64,000 nt of DNA from Nematopogon swammerdamellus. Its lineage: Eukaryota > Arthropoda > Insecta > Lepidoptera > Adelidae. Under the pieces are notes generated by a model. The model did not search any database, was not told the origin of the DNA, and worked only from the letters and a program-made list of their open reading frames with translations. This document shows, piece after piece, positions 21,336 to 32,225 of the stretch; position 1 is the first letter of the stretch; every line of letters starts with the position of its first letter. Location: assembly GCA_946902875.1 (NCBI GenBank), contig OX336338.1, positions 7,741,971 through 7,805,970 of the forward strand, given 5' to 3'. The translations under genes and the position numbers were made by a program.

Positions 21336-21962
21336 GGGGACAAGTAAGTGTAACAGAACTTTAAATCGGTCTGGTCGCCCTTGGAGTCTTCATCTAGGAA
21401 CATGAACTAGATAATGTCCATGAGGCAGGGTTGCCAGATGGGCCAGTTGAAAATAACCAGGCATTTATTCATGAAAGGGCCTTTGATTTTGAATTTCAAA
21501 ATTCATCACCTTTACCTAGGTACTTTTGAAAATGAATGTGAGATAAGAGTAATCAATAAAAGGGTTGAATTTATCGAGCTGATGGCAGAATTGCTGAACA
21601 CAGTAGGATTAGTATTAAAATGTTCTGAAAAATTTAAATATTTGCGTTATATGAAGAAAAAAACCGGACGTCTTGATGTCCGGTTTTTCATTATATTGGA
21701 AACCAGACACAAGCCTCAAAAACCGGATTGTCCGGTCCAAAACCGGACATCTGGCAACCCTGAGATGAGGTACTTACCTACTCAATTTAAAACCTAAAAA
21801 CACTATCGCACTCGTTATTTGCTACGAACTAAATGATTTAGAGTAAATTCTAGAACATCGAATGGTGGTTTCATATGTGACAAGATTAGGTAGGTAAGAT
21901 TACATAAGTACATAATTCTCGAGGTAAGCAGGGCAATCGGTAATGTGTGTGCTGCATGAACT

Positions 21963-22300
21963 TTTTTTTTAAGGAAACTGACACGGTTAGCTACATCACC
22001 TACTACATCCGTGATGTCAGCCCATAACACCTTGGTGAACTAGGTGTCATGTTAGTGCTTGCCTTCGGTCGTGCCGGCCACACTGAACTGGACGGAAAAC
22101 ACGAACTTTAAGGCTTTAAAAGTCCACCTTTTTTGTGCAATAAAGGTATATTTTCATTAATTTTCATTTCATTTTATTTCAGCTATTTACATAGCCGTTT
22201 CAACTGACCTATCATTCAGTGCTGTGGTACCAACCCGGACGGGTTAAACCCTAACACCTTAATTCGGGCGAATTACCCCGGACGGGTTAAACCCTACCAC
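21963..22300 (-). repeat. SINE copy with a short insertion
   Basis: Reverse-complement tail and body of the SINE, interrupted near 22110-22188 by about 78 bases (AAAAGTCCACCTTTTTTGTG and a T-rich stretch) absent from other copies. Confidence 0.7.
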
Positions 22301-22646
22301 CTGAGCTAGCGTGAATTACAATGTGGCAAGGCTCTAAAGGAATGTCCAGACTTGCCGAGTGGACCGCGCAACATTCCGGCTCACAGTTGCGCAAGGGCAT
22401 CTCGTTCGATTGTCTGGGCGGTGTGCGCGGGCGCGGACTAATGAGACGCGCTCAACACAAAGAAAGGAGCGGTCACTTCTAGACGGATTGCCGGAGATAC
22501 ATCAAGCGTGCGAGCAAGCACTAGAACGATGAAAAAGGTATGGACGCCGGACTGTCAAATGCTTGTATGAGAACTAGCGTCGCCGAGTTGCGGGGAGAGG
22601 AGTGTACTTACCGATGATAAGATATTCCACTATTGTGCACACTAAA

Positions 22647-22688
22647 CTTGGTTGTAGTGTTTTTACACGTAAAAACACTACAACCAAG
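22647..22688. repeat. Perfect hairpin, 20-bp arms
   Basis: CTTGGTTGTAGTGTTTTTAC, two bases, then GTAAAAACACTACAACCAAG. Confidence 0.85.
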
Positions 22689-23063
22689 ATCATTCAAGAT
22701 CCAGATCATGCGGGCATTTTAAACAGGTTTTTGCTAACGCAGCCAACGACAGACTGACGGGCCAGCGCGCGACCGTCCAATGAAACAAGTATGCTTTTAC
22801 TTATATCGTGTTACGCTGGCGAAGAGGGTTCAGGGTCCATACCTTTCTTATCGTTCTAGGTGTTGCACTATCGAAACTCGCGTGACAGACAACAGCTGAT
22901 AGCTTTGTACAAATGCCTCAGGCGCGTCGCGGCGCGGCTCGGAAGGCGAGGCCGCTTTGCCGTAGACAGGCGGCGGCGGAGTGAGATTGAAATAATAGAA
23001 GGCCGTATGATTGTTAGGTAGTATTGTTTGAGTAACAAAGAGGGCAGGCAGAAAGACACTAGA

Positions 23064-23312
23064 AAGTAGCTCAGTGGTGCGGTCTTTCGACTGTCGCTCG
23101 TTATCATATGCACACCTGGGCGCGGTCAGTACTTAGATGGGTGACCGCTCGACCGTGGAGGCTGACCGTGGTTCAGATTCCATGTACAACTGGAGGTGCC
23201 TTCCCTTCTTACATCACCAGGTGGTACGATTTAACCAGCCCAGGTTGGTAACACCACACTGAATGAAAGGTCCGTTGAAACGGTTATGTATGTAAATAGT
23301 TCGTGTTTTCAG
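23064..23312 (+). repeat. Chimeric tRNA/5S SINE copy
   Basis: GTAGCTCAGTGGTGCGGTCT, then GGTCAGTACTTAGATGGGTG, the closest match in the window to 5S rRNA. It stops after TAGTTCGTGTTTTC, where an opposite copy begins 13 bp later. Confidence 0.8.
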
Positions 23313-23324
23313 TGTTTTATTTTT

Positions 23325-23560
23325 TTATTTTTTTATGGAAACTGACACCGTTAGATAACACCTACAACATCCGTGATGTCAGCCCACAACACCGGATGAA
23401 ATTAGTGCCACGTCAGTGCTTCCCTTCGGTCGTGCCGGCTACACTGAACTGGACGGAAAACACAAACTATTTACATAGCCGTTTCGACCGACCTTTCATT
23501 CAGTGCGGTGGTAGCAACCCGGGCGGGTTAAACCCTACCACCTAGTAATATAAGAAGTTC
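23325..23560 (-). repeat. SINE copy, opposite strand
   Basis: Begins with the reverse-complement tail TTATGGAAACTGACACCG and runs to the body segment at the GGCGGGTTAAACCC region. It lies tail to tail with the plus-strand copy at 23064-23312. Confidence 0.8.
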
Positions 23561-23672
23561 AGTGTAGCCGGCACGAACTTCTGAAGGGAAGCACTGACAT
23601 GGCACCTAGTTAGCCAAGGTGTTATGGGCTGACATCGCGTATGTAGCCAACCGTGTCAGTTTTGCATAAAAA
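23556..23672 (+). repeat. SINE 3' fragment
   Basis: Contains TCAGTGTAGCCGGCACGA, GGGAAGCACTGACATGGCAC and the tail CGTGTCAGTTTTGCATAAAA. The head is absent. Confidence 0.75.
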
Positions 23673-23911
23673 AGGTACATGCTAGAGTTGCTGTTTCGGA
23701 TCCTCGGCTTTGTGTCTCTCCTACTTTTTTTTTTATAGACGACCGGCACGGGTGGCTGTGCCCAAAAGTTTAAAGGACGATTAAGACACAGCCAATAACA
23801 CAACTCCTCGCGAAACCACGCTCAGAGAGGCGCAGTGCCAGCTACAAGGCGGACAAAGAGGCCGTTGTATAATTTATTAACACGCCTTTTGAAGATTCCC
23901 AGGTTACTTAC

Positions 23912-24203
23912 GGTGTATCGGGGCCGAGCAGGGTCGGTATATCCAGCTCGGGTCTACCGGCGCCCTCCTCAACCACCTCCACCTTGCAGGAGGTGACAGA
24001 TCTTCCGACCTCGTTGGTCGCCGTGCACGTGTACACGCCCGCGTCGCGTGGCGTGATGTTCGCGAGCGCCAGCTCGACGGCGCCGTCGCGGTCCAGCGTC
24101 ATGACGGCGCGCCTGCTGGGCCGCAAGCGGACGCCGTCGCGGTGCCATGCCACACCCACGCTGGGGTAAGCCTCGACCACGGCTGATATTCGCAGCTCGC
24201 CAC
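23912..24203 (-). CDS. Muscle-protein exon: most of Ig domain 7
   Basis: 292 bp, phase 1 in, phase 2 out (CACTTCAG before GTGGCGAG; donor ACACC before GTAAGT). It reads GELRISAVVEAYPSVGVAW, AVELALANITPRDAGVYTC and TATNEVGRSVTS. The region is GC-rich, unlike its introns, as expected of constrained coding sequence. A SINE begins only about 40 bp upstream of the acceptor. Confidence 0.85.
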
Positions 24204-24244
24204 CTGAAGTGCAGTTTGATTTTAGTGAATAAAGTGCTTTTAAA

Positions 24245-24622
24245 ACCACGGTAGCTCAGTGGTGCAGTATGTCGACTGTCGGTCGTGATCATAAGCACAC
24301 CTGGGCGCGGTCTGTACTTACAGTACCGCTCGACCGTTTGAGACCGACCGTGGTTCGAATTCCACGTTAAACTGTAGGTCCCTTCCCTTCTTACCTTACT
24401 AGGTGGTAGGGTAATAGCCCGCCCGGGTGGGTACCAACGCACTGAATGAAAGGTCGGTCGAAACGGCTATGTAAATAGCTCGTATTTTCCGATCCAGTTC
24501 AGTTTAGCCGGCACGACCGAAGGGAAGCACTGACATGGAACCTAGTTCACCAAGGTGTTATGTGCTGACATCACGGATGTAATAGGTTATGTAGCCAATC
24601 TTGTCAGTTTCCATAAAAGAAG
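24245..24622 (+). repeat. Chimeric tRNA/5S SINE, full-length copy
   Basis: GGTAGCTCAGTGGTGCAGTA, GGGCGCGGTCTGTACTTACA, GTGGTTCGAATTCCACG (the best B box among the copies) and tail GTCAGTTTCCATAAAAG. It lies about 40 bp from an Ig exon acceptor. Confidence 0.8.
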
Positions 24623-24829
24623 ACTACTTACAAACGAGCAGGATTTGTGTCAGTATGCACGGTATGTGCATGGTATGACTCAGCGTGGATTGACTCATGA
24701 AGCGAATAATCATTGTCACAAAATAGAAAAGAAAGTAGAAAGAAGTATGCCAAACAATATGCGACAAAAAAGTATAAGCATAGAATAGTTTCAGAGGTAC
24801 TTTATTTTTAAGTTCAAAGGTACTTTATT

Positions 24830-25005
24830 ATTCAGTTCTCTGCCAACCGTCGCACTAGGCAGAGTGCTCATGAGGATGGGCCATACGCTTGGCCCGAAAC
24901 GTCGAGCCACATAGCTCGGGAATAACCGTGAGTATAGCTGTTTTGTTTTAAAAATAATGTCTAACAACCACGGTATTTAAAGACCCATATAAGTTTCACA
25001 GGTAG
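24830..25005. repeat. Second copy of the 21.2-kb MITE-like repeat
   Basis: Shares GGGCCATACGCTTGGCCC, AACGTCGAGCCACATAGCTC and the flank CTAACAACCACGGTA with 21095-21335. It lacks the left inverted arm. Confidence 0.6.
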
Positions 25006-25177
25006 TCCTGCACGAAGCGTTGAACTCTTTTGCTAAGCAATAATGCCGGCTTTCATTAGTCAGTCGAGTCCAGGGCAATCTAAAGGGATGTCTCAGGTAT
25101 GGCACCTACCTTCTCGGTGGTGATGTTGACTGGTCGGAGCATGTGCTTTGGCCCCTCTGACCCGGATTACATATATT

Positions 25178-25560
25178 TAAAAAACGGTGCGAGTGCGAGC
25201 CAAACTCGCGTGGAGAATGGGTTCCGTCCGTACCATTCCGTTTTCCGTGAGAACTGTAAACCTTGATTTTAATTTATATTTATATTATAGTATATTTTAT
25301 TATTTTAGGTATCGAACCAAAAAACAGTGCTGAAACATAATTATATATATTATAGAGCTTGTTTTTATCTTTCAGTGAATTATTGTTTGCAGTCGGGATT
25401 TTTTATATATTTTTTTATTATTTGTTGTATATCCGCCATAATAACACATATTTTGTGAAAATTTTAACCGGCTAGCTATTATGGTTCCAAAGAGTAGGAT
25501 AGACAGACAGACTGCGTGGGCTTAGTAATAATTAGGGGTACGAAATCCTAAAAAAAAAAT
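25178..25560 (+). repeat. Diverged copy of the same interspersed repeat
   Basis: AAAAACGGTGCGAGTGCGAG at the left and TACGAAATCCTAAAAAAAAA at the right, with ATCCGCCATAATAACACATA inside. Confidence 0.65.
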
Positions 25561-25564
25561 AAGT

Positions 25565-25745
25565 TATTCTTTTTTATTTATCCCTCCCTTTCTTCCATAC
25601 TTTCATTGGTAATTTTTCTTTACTTCTTTGTTTCCTTTTTTCCTTCCTTCTTTCCTTCTTTGCTTTCTTATTTTTTACTTCTTTCTTTCCTTACTTCTTT
25701 CTTCATTCTTTCCTTCTTTCTTTCCTCTCTTCCCAAGATTCTTTC
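25565..25745. repeat. Polypyrimidine TTCC/TTCT tract
   Basis: Almost pure C/T on the plus strand. It starts about 30 bases past the donor of the exon at 25774, so it is a purine-rich tract near the 5' end of that intron in the transcript. Confidence 0.85.
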
Positions 25746-25773
25746 CTTCCGTGCGTGCGCAAATTTTACCAAC

Positions 25774-25983
25774 CTTCCGGCACGACATAGAGCGGCTCCA
25801 GGCCGCAGCAGAACTCAGGCGAGATGTAAGCCCTGATGCCCTTATCCACGACCAGGTTGCACTTGCAGGACACGGCACCCAGCTGGTTGCGCGCGGTCAC
25901 CGCGTACACCCCACCGTCCGCTAGACTCGTCTGCCCCACCTCTAGCGTGTAGAAGTGTTCGTCCTGTGAGAATGCCCTTCGAT
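25774..25983 (-). CDS. Muscle-protein exon: end of Ig 6 and start of Ig 7
   Basis: 210 bp, phase 1 at both ends (GTTTGCAG before ATCGAAGG; donor GGAAG before GTTGGT). It reads RRAFSQDEHFYTLEVGQTS, then GVYAVTARNQLGAVSCKCN. Ig 6 therefore has a Val where the second Cys normally stands (GVYAV). A linker leads into Ig 7 (FCCGLEPLYVVPEG). The donor is weak, but the alternative GTAAAA eight bases or fewer away gives the wrong phase for the next exon. Confidence 0.8.
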
Positions 25984-26099
25984 CTGCAAACGAAGGATGA
26001 AACTTCTTCACGAGGAGGTTTTGATCGAGTCAGTTTGAAAAAAAAAATTATTCGGAAAATCATACGCGTTAAATTTCAAGGTCAGAATATTTGGTTAAG

Positions 26100-26964
26100 G
26101 AAAAATAGAGGAAGAAAAAAAATATACCTATGGACACAAAATATACAACACTAGCCTAAAAATTTGCGTAAGTACCTTTGTTTAAGTCTGATAAACAACA
26201 AGAGACAAAATATAATTACAATACATAAACCTCACGCCTGTTTCCCAATGACATATAATGTTATGTAAAACATTTTTTATATAAGAAATAAATTGAATTT
26301 AATTGAATGGGGTCAGCGGAGACAATATTGATCTCCACGTGCCACAATCTTGACACACCTCTGCCGCCATAAACACAAATAGATATCTACTTACATAAAC
26401 ATTGTTTTATGTACGAGATTTTTTATTTTTCTTGCAAACATTTGTCATTGTCCAATTGAAATATCTTTACTTGACGCACAAGGCGGTATTGTTTGATTAT
26501 TGTGAGAAGACAACCAAGCGGTTAACTTTAGCACTTCTGCAATACCCGTGGAGTTATGAAGAAATGTTTCCATGGAATTGGAACTGGTGTAATTATTTCT
26601 ATTTTTCTATGTAGGTACCTACTGCTGCGCTGATGCGCACAATGTTGTTTTCCTGCAATTTTGTTTAATCGCTAGGTAGTTGCGTACTTCTATGAGATAA
26701 TTTCACTCACTCATGAACATTGATATTATGGGTTATACTATCAATGGTCTTGTCTGATAATAAGAGAAGAGCGTATGGAAAACAGCAAATCAATATCAAT
26801 CATCAATATATATACTACTAATAATAAATCTGTAAGGGATGGTCATGGAGTAAATTACTTTGTTTTATATAATACCGCGTTTGTAGAGTCTATGTCTGAT
26901 ACAAAAACTAAATTGACGATTTTTATAAAATATTTTCTGTATGTATGTATGTTCCACCATAACT
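26100..26964. other. Intron of the muscle gene, nothing recognised
   Basis: Part of the intron between exons 25774-25983 and 27885-28060. A/T-rich, no repeat family recognised. Confidence 0.6.
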
Positions 26965-27185
26965 CTTAAACCGATCATCCGAATTCGATTAAACTTAGTA
27001 CAAGAACATTTAACTATAAGGGATACAGGATAGGCTAAATAAAATTCAGTTCCGGTTACGCTTAGATGTGGCTCTCATGCAAACCGAATTGTTCCGCGCG
27101 CCGAAATAAAGGTACGGTAGCAGGCTTACTTACTTTCTTCTTTTTAATACGAATTTCACGCGAGCGAAGTCGCGAGCAAAAGATA
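26965..27185 (+). repeat. Second copy of that interspersed repeat, in an intron
   Basis: Colinear with 3340-3560 over about 220 bp, with a modest number of substitutions. Confidence 0.75.
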
Positions 27186-27884
27186 CAAAATAAATAAAAA
27201 CCCTTGTTTTCCTGAAGTGACCTTTCAAATGTTTGCGATGTCTAGATCAAAAATATGTTTGCGCTGTCTAATAAAGTCTACTTTTTACAGAATTTAGATG
27301 TACGTTACCTATCCAGAGAGGACTGCCAATTTGGACGTTTGCAGTCGCAAGAATTAATATGCTTCGGTTGCCTATCTATTTTCTATTGCAACATCATTTG
27401 GCCACCCTTCATTGATTGGGGCCTTGACACTACAGCTGCAGGTCGAAAATAGAATTTATTCTATATTGTTATCGATAAGTACTCCGCTACTGAATGACAG
27501 ATCTTTTGTTTTGTTATCAGAAAGTTTTGTTAAACATTTCCTTGGAAGCTCGTCAAAAAAAGTCGTTACATTAAGTCATTTCCGGTTAATTATGGGAAGC
27601 AAAGCTATCACGTGTTCTTCTCATTTGTATTCTTTGGTTTAGTTTCGTCTTCGTTGTTGACTTGATACGTTTAGGTACACGCTTTTCTGTAACAAATACA
27701 TTTTTGAACTATGTATCTATGTATCTAGCGAATGTACATTGTTATTTTCTTATATTCGCATTTTCCGGGGTGTTTCCAGAAGTTCACTACGGCCGCCTTC
27801 AGCATAGTGAACAGTGCAATACTATAGTATAATAAAAAATAATCTTGGTGTACTGAAACTACCCGGAAGATGTCGAATCCATAC

Positions 27885-28060
27885 CATCAGACTGCAGCTG
27901 AACTCCGTCCTTGAACCAGGTGACTGTAGGAGCTGGACTTCCGGTGACCTGGCACGTGAGCCGCACCGGGTATGTCATCTGCACCCGCCGGTCCCTAGGC
28001 CTCATCGTGAACTGGGGCGGGAACGTGCCAGAGCCTTCCGCGGACTCCTCCGACTTCTCT
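27885..28060 (-). CDS. Muscle-protein exon: first half of Ig domain 6
   Basis: 176 bp, phase 2 in, phase 1 out (GTTGCAG before AGAGAAG; donor TCTGATG before GTATGG). It carries PPQFTMRPRDRRVQM, LTCQVTGSPAPTVTWFKDG and QLQSD. The frame stays open for 22 bases past the donor to a stop, but only the internal GTATGG donor gives the phase and the residues (SDDRRAF) needed to continue the Ig fold on the next exon. Confidence 0.8.
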
Positions 28061-28408
28061 CTGCAACGTAAGTCCGGTTGGTCCACTGCTCTAAGTCAAC
28101 GTAGATTGACTGATTTCCACCCAATTAAATGTACAACTGACCGCCGGGCAAGATATAAGATAACCTTGCCCTGAGCGTTGGATAATATGACATCATAAAT
28201 CAAGGTTGGCATGTTATTAGTTCACATAAGTTTAAAGAGGTTTTGAGGTACATATAGGGGTAGGCAATTGTATTTAAAGAATATTATTTAGAAGATAGAT
28301 AATTTAGTTAGCGAAGTCGTCAATGCACTCACGATACAAACGATGGAGACTAAGGACATTTGTTTGAAATAAAGTCTAATGAACAATATTAGTCTTATTA
28401 TTACATAC

Positions 28409-29042
28409 CTGTTAAGCTTAATATCTGCTTCCCATATCTTGCGATCAGTCACCACTGAAAGTCTCGCATACGTCGATATTCTGCCGACGGAGTTGATTGC
28501 TTCACAACTGTACCTCGCGTCATCCTCCATCCTGACCTCGTTGAATACCAGGCAACATTCGTATCCATTGAAGGTAGTCAACACGCGGCTGTCGACTTCT
28601 TCCAACTCCTGGCCGTTCTTAAACCAGGTCACCCGGGGGCTCGGCTTGCCTCTGATGCAGCAGCGAAGCGTGGCTCTGTCGCCCTTCAAAGCTTTCAGTT
28701 GACCCGGTAGGATCTCGACAAATTCGGGAAGATTGCCTCCCATTCCGATACCAACCGGAGTCAAGGTTTGAACAGATTCACCCCATCCGTAGCGATTGCG
28801 CGGTGTTACTCGGAAGTGATACTCCTCTCCTTGTCTCAAGTTAAACGCATCGAAAGAATTGATGGGTGTCATTCCTAGCTCGGTCCAGCGCGCACCGCCC
28901 TCTTTCCCGAGAAGCCAGCTTTCGACCTTGTATGCCAGTACAGGGGCAGCTCCTCGACTGTCCGGCTTGTCCCACGTGAGAGACACCCAGTTGTTACCTC
29001 CATCTGTCACGACTGGCTCACTGGAAATTCGACCCGGCACGT
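28409..29042 (-). CDS. Muscle-protein exon: fibronectin III domain and Ig domain 5
   Basis: 634 bp, phase 1 in, phase 2 out (TTTCCAG before ACGTGCCG; donor AACAG before GTATGT). The FN3 domain spans about the first 95 residues: WVSLTWDKP, APVLAYKVESWL, EYHFRVTPRNRYGWGES. Ig 5 follows, from PEFVEILPGQLKALKG through LRCCIRGKP, VTWFKNG and DARYSCEAINSVG. A basic linker (DRKIWEADIKLNR) ends the exon. The FN3-Ig pairing is seen in twitchin, titin and MLCK relatives. Confidence 0.9.
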
Positions 29043-29891
29043 CTGGAAATAAAGGGGCATATTATGTTTTAAATTACACATTTCCTGATTTTGTTTTCAA
29101 AAAATTTGGACCACAGATTTCCAAGTTTTAGCTGGGAATCTTTATAGCTTCTTCGTGGTTAATTGTAACCCTTGTTACAGTAGCTTTGATTGTTTTAAAT
29201 TGTTGTCAATTTACGATTAAAATGAAATGGTAAAAGATGATATTACCCTGATCATCAGCATAGTGAAGGAAATCAGAGGTATAACTTTCACAGAATAAGC
29301 TCGCTTGTACGACCGTTTGTAAGCTCAAACTTTCCAAAGAATAGTCACTCATTTTTTTTATTTCTTTCACACTTCACTTGTAAATATTATGTATATGAAT
29401 TTTTCACTTCAATATTGTTCTACAAATTGTCAATATCACTTTGTCGTGCGCTGTTGATTGGTTATGATGTCGGTGCAATATAAATGCGCCTGCGTTGGCG
29501 GCTAGCTCGGTAGGTACACAGCTTGTAGTGCACAATGCTGCACGAGTTCAGCAGTTAACTGATATTATGTTTTATTTTTAACTTCCTCAAAGACGAACGC
29601 TGTTCTATAAATACGTGCAGTCTGGGGATAGAGGTGTGGACACGAGTGGCCTCAACACTACTCGCTGTGATTCTTTGTAACGATTTGTCACAGGTATACA
29701 GGCAAATGCCACGTCTTGCCCTGATTGAACTAATGCAAAAATTGAATTTTTCAAAACTAATACACTGCTTGAAATTCATTGGCCTTGGAAAATCGGTGGT
29801 CTCGCCGCTTCAGATCGAATTGTTTTACGTACGAAATGGTTATGAAATAATCTAAATAAGCAAGTAAAACGAAGCTAAACTTCACACTTAC
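29043..29891. other. Intron of the muscle gene, nothing firmly recognised
   Basis: Lies between the FN3 exon and the 94-bp linker exon. CAATATAAATGCG near 29476 resembles a TATA box on the plus strand, but I see no gene to go with it. Confidence 0.5.
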
Positions 29892-29985
29892 TCCGTAAGT
29901 ATGAGGAGTCCGAATAGGTTAAGCTGGTGTCGTCGGGATACGTCCAGTCCGAAATAAGGTTTTCTGATGATGCACGTTGTCGAAC
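29892..29985 (-). CDS. Muscle-protein exon: 94-bp linker
   Basis: A short exon, too small for most ORF lists. The acceptor is CTTTCAG before GTTCGACAA and the donor CGGA before the consensus GTAAGT. Phase 0 in and phase 1 out are exactly what is needed between the Ig 4 exon and the FN3 exon. The translation, RQRASSENLISDWTYPDD then TSLTYSDSSYLR, is a Ser/Asp-rich linker without a domain. The exon-intron fit is strong; expression is not shown. Confidence 0.7.
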
Positions 29986-30510
29986 CTGAAAGGAATATCT
30001 TTCTTGAACTCAAACCTCATTGAATTGTCATAGCTATATTATCCCTCTTGTTATTTTCCTCAATTTTTTCTCTGTCGCTTTAATTCTTAAAAATTATACA
30101 TATTTATTTATTTTTTATTTATTTGCATTAGAAAATATACAGCCATTCACAATGTAGATTAGATACACTTATTTTTTATGCGGCAAATTACATGTTTCCC
30201 TGATTAGTATCAATATCATGCACCGTACCTAGTCCAACCAATAAGTCCGATAAGACCAGGGGAAGAAAACGATTTATAACACCGAATTATGAATGGACTG
30301 AACGGGCAGCTGATTCGTATGGACATACTTAATCTACCGTATTGCATGACTTGTTCAATGCAGTATGCAGTATGAAGTCGTCGTCGGATGTTATACTCGT
30401 AGATGTACAGACATAGGGACCAAACCTTGAGGTTCCCTAATTGAAAACTTAGTGTATTCGGATGGTTGTGGGTGTAAGTGCGGCTGCTTTAAAGTAGATA
30501 AATTATTTAC

Positions 30511-30683
30511 CACAACCGTGACGAAGGCTCTATCGCATCCGTAAACGTTCTTAGCCAGGATGCAGTACGTGCCCGCATCGCACACGACGGAACGCTTCAA
30601 CGTGAACATGACGTAGTCGTCAGAAGTCATTTTGCTTGACCGATAGCTGTTCGTGATGTCTCTAGTCCCTTTCATCCATGTTA
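30511..30683 (-). CDS. Muscle-protein exon: second half of Ig domain 4
   Basis: 173 bp, phase 1 in and phase 0 out (AATTTCAG before TAACATGG; donor GTTGTG before GTAAAT). The reading is VTWMKGTRDITNS, then CDAGTYCILAKNVYGCD, which completes the Ig fold started on 31172-31651. The phase change to 0 at its end is matched by the next small exon. Confidence 0.8.
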
Positions 30684-30747
30684 CTGAAATTTAGAAATTT
30701 ACATGTACCTACATATTATAATTGACCAATATCTATACTTAGTGTTT

Positions 30748-31065
30748 TTTTTTTTAATGGAAACTGACACGGTTGACTACATCACCTACAACATCCTTGA
30801 TGTCAGCCCATGACACCGGGTGAACTAGGTGCCATGTCAGTGCTTCCCTTCATTTCATGTCGGCTACACTGATCTGAACGGAAAACACGAACTATTTACA
30901 TAGCCGTTTCGACCGACATGCCATTCAGTGCGGTGGTAGCAACCCAGGCGGGATAAACCCTACCAACTAGTAAGGTAAGAATGGAAAGAACCTACAGTTT
31001 TACTTGGAATCAGAACCACGGTCAGCCTCCAACGGTCGAGCGGTCACGCGGCGTGTCGCAAGATT
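30748..31065 (-). repeat. SINE copy, opposite strand
   Basis: Starts with a T run and ATGGAAACTGACACGGTTG; ends near CCAACGGTCGAGCGGTCACG. The 5S-like part is incomplete. Confidence 0.75.
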
Positions 31066-31171
31066 GTCGCACGTGACTGCTATTCCATAGTAACTTGCTA
31101 CTCTCCATGCGACTAATTTGTCGTTGTGGGTGTAGCTGAAATGTGGCACCTACGTGTGCTTAACGTCTTAC

Positions 31172-31651
31172 CTTTTGGTTTCGGATCTCCTTGAACTCTG
31201 AAGGAAATGTTAACATCTTCGCCGACTGAAATAAGAATATCCTTCTCTGGTCGCCCGACGATAATGGCCGGTCTTCCTTCCTTCACGTCGCCGGGCGTTA
31301 AGACCTTGACCGCAGCGTTCATATCCACTTTGCCGTACGTGTTCCAAGCTCTGCACGTATACAGCCCGGTTGCTTTCTCAGTGACATCCGGAAGAGCTAG
31401 TGTGTACAAGCTCTGCTCCACGAACGTCCGGGCATTAGAAAACAATTCAGTGACACGGCGGCCTTCTCGCAGCCACTCCACTTCGCTGGGAGATCCCTTG
31501 ATTTCTACCTGGAGGCCTATGGTGCCACCCGAGGGTACTGCGTGGTCGGTGAGAATATTGGAGAAGTGCGGCCTACGTAATTCCGTTGTCTGTCTATGGA
31601 ATCTTGACTTTTCCAATCTTGTTATACTCGGGCTACTGCGTCGTTCTCGAC
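31172..31651 (-). CDS. Muscle-protein exon: Ig domain 3 and first half of Ig domain 4
   Basis: 480 bp, phase 1 at both ends (TTTACAG before GTCGAGAAC; donor AAAAG before GTAAGA). A basic linker (RRSSPSITRLEKSRFHRQ) precedes Ig 3, which has VEWLREGRR and ATGLYTCRAWNTYG but lacks the usual first Cys (LQVEI in its place). Ig 4 begins at GRPAIIVGRPEKD and is split before its core Trp, which lies on the next exon. Confidence 0.85.
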
Positions 31652-31863
31652 CTGTAAAGGTAAAACACTCGTAATAATTTCTTTTAATTGACGTCTACTA
31701 CTTATGTAATATATTATCCTAATCCTTGCATAATCAATGCAAAGTCTGATGTTTTTTAAATGTTACATACATTCTAACATCACGTTATCGATTACTGGGG
31801 CCGAACAGCATAGTCAAAAGTAGTTTATACGAATAGGTAGAACCAAAACAACATAAATTTTAC

Positions 31864-32115
31864 CTGTGAACTGAACAATATGGGTGATTTGGTCTGTCCA
31901 TACGGAGTTTTCGGCTTTACAAGTGTACTTGCCGCTGTCCTCGACACTTGGACGAGATACAGTCAATCTGCAGACACCGTCGGCCAAGTAGCAAGCGTGG
32001 TAGTGATCAGTCGTGCCTACCAAATTGTCGTCCTTCATCCAGGTGATCGTAGGTAGAGGTTGACCACGTATTCGACACTCCAGTACCAGCTCGTCTTCAG
32101 CTAAATGATATGTAT
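31864..32115 (-). CDS. Muscle-protein exon: most of Ig domain 2
   Basis: 252 bp, phase 1 at both ends (TTTTCAG before ATACATATC; donor TTCACAG before GTA). It completes the Ig domain that begins at the end of the long exon. The features are LECRIRG (first Cys), ITWMKDD (core Trp) and DSGKYTCKAENS (second Cys with the D-x-G-x-Y-x-C motif). An I-set Ig domain of this kind normally packs in sarcomeric filaments. Confidence 0.85.
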
Positions 32116-32225
32116 CTGAAAACGACATAGCGATTTCAATATTAAATTTCTCATATCATGCATGACTTAATCGTTGCATTAATTTTATGAAATTTAAAAC
32201 AGTATTATACAAAACAAAAACCGAC

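Noticed and set aside
23064..23160. Possible 5S rRNA gene
   Set aside because: Only part of the 5S sequence is present, it is inside a dispersed SINE with a tRNA-like head, and several diverged copies occur.
25628..25924. Plus-strand ORF of 98 codons rich in Phe, Leu and Ser
   Set aside because: It is the translation of the polypyrimidine tract and the antisense of an Ig exon.
27863..27884. Longer version of the Ig 6 exon ending at GTAGTT
   Set aside because: That end gives phase 2, while the next exon needs phase 1. The GTATGG donor at 27884 restores both phase and Ig sequence.
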